Source: Telopea speciosissima (Eukaryota > Streptophyta > Magnoliopsida > Proteales > Proteaceae). From it: 64,000 bases of DNA. Shown here piece by piece: positions 59,962-64,000 of this stretch. Below the pieces are notes generated by a model that ran no database searches, was not told the DNA's origin, and was given only the letters and a program-made list of their open reading frames with translations. The translations under genes were made by a program, and so were the position numbers. Within the stretch, counting starts at the first letter, position 1, and every line of letters begins with the position of its first letter. Where the stretch lies: positions 16,071,563 to 16,135,562 of the forward strand of contig NC_057922.1 of assembly GCF_018873765.1 (NCBI RefSeq). The letters are read 5' to 3'.

Positions 59962-62900
59962 TCATGTGCCATCTCCAGCATCTTCGGTTCTGACTTGTTC
60001 ATATACTTTCAATGTCTCTGCAACGAAGTTCCCCAGAGCCTCAAAGATCGGAATAAGACCCGCTTGTAAACTACTGGAAGCAGCATTATGGACTTCTTTA
60101 ATGGTTTCCTTATGTCTAGCCCTCTCTTCTTCCAATCTCTTTCTCATGGAATCAAGATCCACCTTTAGATCATCAAGTGGTGAAACTCCACTCTCAGTGG
60201 GAATCACTGATACAGTAGTCTTCTCTGACAATGCATCTTGATCCCGATGAAGTCTTATTTCCTCCTTGCGGAGTGATCTTAGTCGTTTCTCAAAATCCTT
60301 GGTGAGATACTCAGCTTTGAGTCTCTGGCGTTGCTCCTCATCTTGCCTCTCCCAAAGCCCGTGCAAGCTCAAAGCAAAAGCATGTATTGCATCTGCCACC
60401 CCCGTCTCTGAAAGCCTCTCCATTGCATGGAACCAATCATTGCCGGTAATGAAAGCAGGAGGAGCTCCTACCCTGCTGGGGGAGAATGGAATGACTCCAT
60501 CTAGAGTTTCTTCCCGTTCCTGGTGCAGGCTATTCAGAAGCCATCCATTCAGGGACTCAACATATGCTTTCTGAGTGTTGACCCATGTATTAAAACGAGT
60601 ACACCAATTCAGAAGCTGCACTTCCAATTCCACAGTAGCCCTCAAGCTCGAATCTCTTCGTACGCTTGTGTTTGCTATAAGGTTACGACTTTTGCTCTCT
60701 ATGATGGCTTGGAACTGCTTCTGATGGCACTTAAGCATGGACCTCCACATTCTAGTCAACCTGCACATACAGTAATGACCTGAGAGTGGGAACTCCACAT
60801 CAGCATTTTACGGACTGCTTATTCAGAACAGAAAATGTAACGGTTTAAAAGAAGCACTATAGTGCAATCATCCAAACAAATAGAGAAATTGTCAGGCAAA
60901 GAGAGAGAGAGAGAGAGGCCCATTTGAATGATAGACCAAAGTAAAAAAATGGAAGCTTTTCCATGCCTTGAAAAGAACATAGTAAGCTTACGTAAATCCT
61001 CCACAAGCCATAAAAATATTAATACCATGTCTTATGCACCTTATTATAAAGCAATATAGGTTACCTGAAGCCAAAGGATATGCAAATGTATCAACATGAT
61101 TAGAGATGCCAGGGCTCACAGACCATTCTTGAGGGATTTTAGGCCAGTAAGAGCAACAAAAGGCACTCTGAAAAGTAATCCCATGGTTTCAGCATTGAGC
61201 AATTGTTCTAAAGCAATTTTGGATAGACAATCCTAGTTTTCAGCAATGACTAAGGTACTAATGTTGGTCTAAAGAAAGAGAAATGTGTACTAAAGGTAGG
61301 TTCTCCAACTCTGACTGCAAAGAAGAAGACAGGTTCCAAGAATGGACCTGTATATGAGAAAGAACAAAAGGAAAAAAAATCCTTGGCAATGGCAAAATGA
61401 TGAAAGCCATAATGTTTTTGCTATTACATCACAAATTAGACATAGATAATGGGGAGCTATTAGTAGCCAAGGTCAAAACCTAGTGTGGGTGTTAAAATGG
61501 TGACTTGGGTGTCTAGGAAGAGCAAAACCCAGCACAGGAATCTAGCACACAAGCATCTGAAGGAACCAACTTAAGTAAAAGAAGCTGAACTAGGAGTATC
61601 GAAGGAGGGTGACAACATCAGTTTTCTAATAATTATTGATTAACTCAAACACTGATAAATGATAAACATTACTATTCACATATAGACACATATAGTCGTT
61701 ACTCCAGTTGCCATAATTAATACAGTTGAACCAGGCTAGTACCAGTTGGGATAGCAGGGTGGAATGGCATCACAAAATGAATACTTGCATTTGCAAATGG
61801 GGAAAAGCTGCACATATATTTCTTTAACAAGCCATTTAATCACACACAAACATATGTTGGCAAGCATGCAGAACAAAGAATATCTGAGTGAAAGAACTGT
61901 CAACCGATGTTAGACATACTTTGGCTAATAAATGTTTCAAAGTTGTTGAATTTAACCATCCCTTGAAAAATATTCCCTTTTTTAAACCAGTGGCGGTTTT
62001 AAAATCATGCAAAACCCTTGGCACAAACAAAGCTTGACATTTACAAACAGACTCAGGTTTATACTATCCTTTCCAAACACAGGGAAATAGGTTTTTTGGG
62101 GGCATTATTCTATTAATGCATCAACAGTTTCTAATTGTCATCTAGATCTGTTTGCACACACAGTTTGTTTGTGGGTGCGTAAGTGTTGTATGTTATCTAA
62201 GCTTTGCCACTTCAGTCTAATTCATAGGTGTTGCTTGCTTAATCATCCAAGTCTGAACACATTTAATGCTATCTACAAATAATAGGAATTAATTTCAATG
62301 TAGTTAAGATAGTTAAGATGCAGCAGTGGGCGAACCTTGGCGCAATGGTTAAGTTGCGCTATTACAACTTGTTGGTTGCAGGTTCAAAACTTGGAAACAG
62401 CCTCTCCTGCGAAGCAGGGGATAAGGCTGCATACATTTGCCCCTCCCAAACCCTGCAGTAGAGGGAGCCTCATGCACTGGGGCGCTCTTTATTTTTTTAT
62501 TTATTTTTTTTTGTAGTTAAGAACTTAAGATGCAGCATTGCACGCCTCAAGTGAGTGTGCACCCCTCATGCCTCATTCCATGGGGCCTAGCACTTCACTC
62601 AGGATCACACCTATGTTTACTGCCTTATTGTGCACCAATGCACAACTGTGTTGGGTTGTTCCATCCAAGCAAACAAAGCATTTTAGCATTAGAGGCTTCC
62701 TAACATATAGTAAATAAAGCATGCTCTATGATTTCGTAAATTGGTTCAGTTATGGTGCTTGGGCCTTATTATACTGCACAACAATTATGTGCCAAAGAAT
62801 GTAGGTTTTGTTTGGTCAATGTAATTGTTGCTGGTTACTTGTAATTTTGTCCGGTGGCGCAATGTTATTTTCATACTGTGTTAATTGTTATAACTTATTT

Positions 62901-63486
62901 TATGCTAACTTTCTCATTCATGCAAAGTATGTGTTACTGCTTAGTGTCTATAACATGTAATCTTTTAAATTGTCGTTCACATCAGTGGGTATGCGCCTCA
63001 CATGGCAGCTTGCCTTCAGTAAGTGCAAGTAATGTACGAACCAATTGTGCGTTCAGAAACTGAAATTCAAGGGGAATCACAAAAATAAGATCAAGTAATG
63101 ATCTTCGAAGTGTATACAAATGATACTAATTATAATGAAATAAATAAATGAGTTGAAGGGGATAAACTCAGCCATGGTTGCTCTCTTCAAGTGCCATTCA
63201 GCTTTTGTGAATGCAAATGATCTAAACGTGCAATGATAGAAATAAGACAGAAAGTTACGTACCCATGAATCAATTCAGTGAGTTGGGGTTGCAACTCTTC
63301 ATCTCTTAATTTGTGTATCCTGTTTGATATAGCATCAATAGCTCTAATAGCAACATCAATTTTGGTGAGCAACTTCCTAATTGAAGCCTGAGTGGCATCA
63401 ATCTTATAGGTCTCCGCACCACTATCATCCAAGACTTTCAGTCTCTTACACTTCTTTTCGTAGATAACTCGAAGTCTTTCTTCATC
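59962..63486 (-). CDS. DUF630/DUF632 protein, NRG2/APSR1-like (3' part only)
   Basis: The C-terminal part of a plant DUF632 protein, a plant-specific family including NITRATE REGULATORY GENE 2 and ALTERED PHOSPHATE STARVATION RESPONSE 1; its biochemical activity is not established. Two exons are visible: 63263-63486 and 59962-60760, joined in phase 2 (HG|G LTRMW), giving about 340 residues to the TGA at 59962. Motifs of the DUF632 core: EERLRVIYEKKCKRLK, IDVAIRAIDAISNRI, LIHGLTRMWRSMLKCHQKQFQAI, NWCTRFNTWVNTQKAYVESLNGWL, and SPSRVGAPPAFITGNDW. The rest is charged and probably coiled-coil. The N-terminal DUF630 region and start codon lie beyond 64,000; I recognise no further exon in 63,487-64,000. 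Intron 60761-63262 contains a SINE. Confidence 0.88.
62326..62522 (+). mobile_element. Au-type SINE, copy 5 (in the DUF632 gene intron)
   Basis: GTGGGCGAACCTTGGCGCAA head, GGTTGCAGGTTCAAAAC, ACAGCCTCTCCTGCGAAGC, AAGGCTGCATACATTTGCCC, GAGCCTCATGCACTGG, then a T-rich tail. Flanked by AGTTAAGATGCAGCA (62311-62325) and ACTTAAGATGCAGCA (62523-62537). Confidence 0.9.
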
Positions 63487-64000
63487 CTAAAATTATTCCA
63501 ACCAGAGCTAAACAAGGTAAGCAAGAATTGGACCAGAACTGGAGTAAAATCAAAGTACCTGAATCATAAACGAAACAATGTAAAAAGGGGGGAAATTTGC
63601 AAATTTCATGCTCATTTGAGCATTAACGTATCCGCAACCAGTAACAACCACTGGTTCCCAAAAAAAAAAAAGAATGGAACACAGACAAGCACAAAATGAG
63701 CTAAACTTTATCAATGTTTTGGGCATGATCTGATTTCGATTTGTCTTTGTTCAAACTTAAAAGTTAGAACCCCTTGAACTCAATGTACAATTTCACTAAC
63801 TCGATCAATAAAACATTAATAAGGTGTTTGCTTGTAGTGGTAACAGTTCAAATAGAGCTATTTTGTTGTTTTCTACTTTAAAAGATCATTTAGCATGCAT
63901 GTATGTCCATGTTAGTGTGAAAGGTGGAAGAATGGAAAAAGCATCATCCCACAGAAACCGAAGTTTTGGGCACATGACGTATATGGTCTAAGAAATGGTT

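Noticed and set aside
1-64000. CRISPR arrays, rRNA, bacterial or organellar inserts, biosynthetic cluster
   Set aside because: No regularly spaced repeats, no rRNA motifs, and the five genes belong to unrelated plant families.

Overview
This is a gene-poor, repeat-rich stretch of a plant nuclear genome. Five protein-coding loci have canonical GT/AG introns and plant-specific family signatures, and the DNA between them is AT-rich and packed with small transposons. The families present (a plant amidohydrolase with an ILL6-type sequence, a type-A response regulator, a DOG1-domain protein, a KDEL-tailed PDI and a DUF632 protein) fit a dicot or an early-diverging angiosperm. The sequence alone does not fix the species.

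Layout: (1) 1-3.6 kb is intergenic DNA with hairpin MITEs. (2) 3,887-10,647 (+) is a five-exon ILR1-like/ILL6-type IAA/jasmonoyl-amino-acid hydrolase; its third intron holds a PIF/Harbinger-like element with a SINE nested inside. (3) 10.6-25.8 kb has no gene I can support. It holds MITEs, an LTR end with a primer-binding site, a 138-bp hairpin and a 1.43-kb Mutator-like element. (4) 25,933-30,875 (+) is a five-exon type-A response regulator of cytokinin signalling, again with MITEs in its introns. (5) 30.9-38.2 kb is repeats only. (6) 38,214-39,113 (+) is an intronless DOG1-domain gene. (7) About 39.9-41.6 kb is a Pack-MULE-like element carrying a decayed antisense CLAVATA2-type LRR fragment. 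(8) 55,356 down to 42,894 (-) is a ten-exon protein disulfide isomerase plus a predicted intron in the 3' UTR. Its 6-kb ninth intron is a nest of LTR, RTE-LINE, Mutator-like and other elements. (9) 55.5-59.9 kb holds hairpin MITEs and an L1-LINE remnant. (10) 63,486 down to 59,962 (-) are the last two exons of a DUF630/DUF632 (NRG2/APSR1-like) gene that continues past the window.

The genes are not an operon or a biosynthetic cluster. Two relate to hormone pathways (hydrolysis of auxin or jasmonate conjugates; cytokinin signalling), one belongs to the DOG1 family of seed and ABA regulators, one folds proteins in the ER, and one belongs to a nitrate/phosphate-response family. I see no sign that they act together.

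The most distinctive material is the repeat landscape. There are five Au-type SINEs, all in the same orientation and each with its own target-site duplication, and about a dozen copies of one hairpin MITE family. Two Mutator-like elements share subterminal sequence, and one of them carries a CLV2 fragment. LTR pieces of one family lie in opposite orientations inside the PDI intron. I found no CRISPR array, no tRNA or rRNA gene, and nothing I would call a new biological system.
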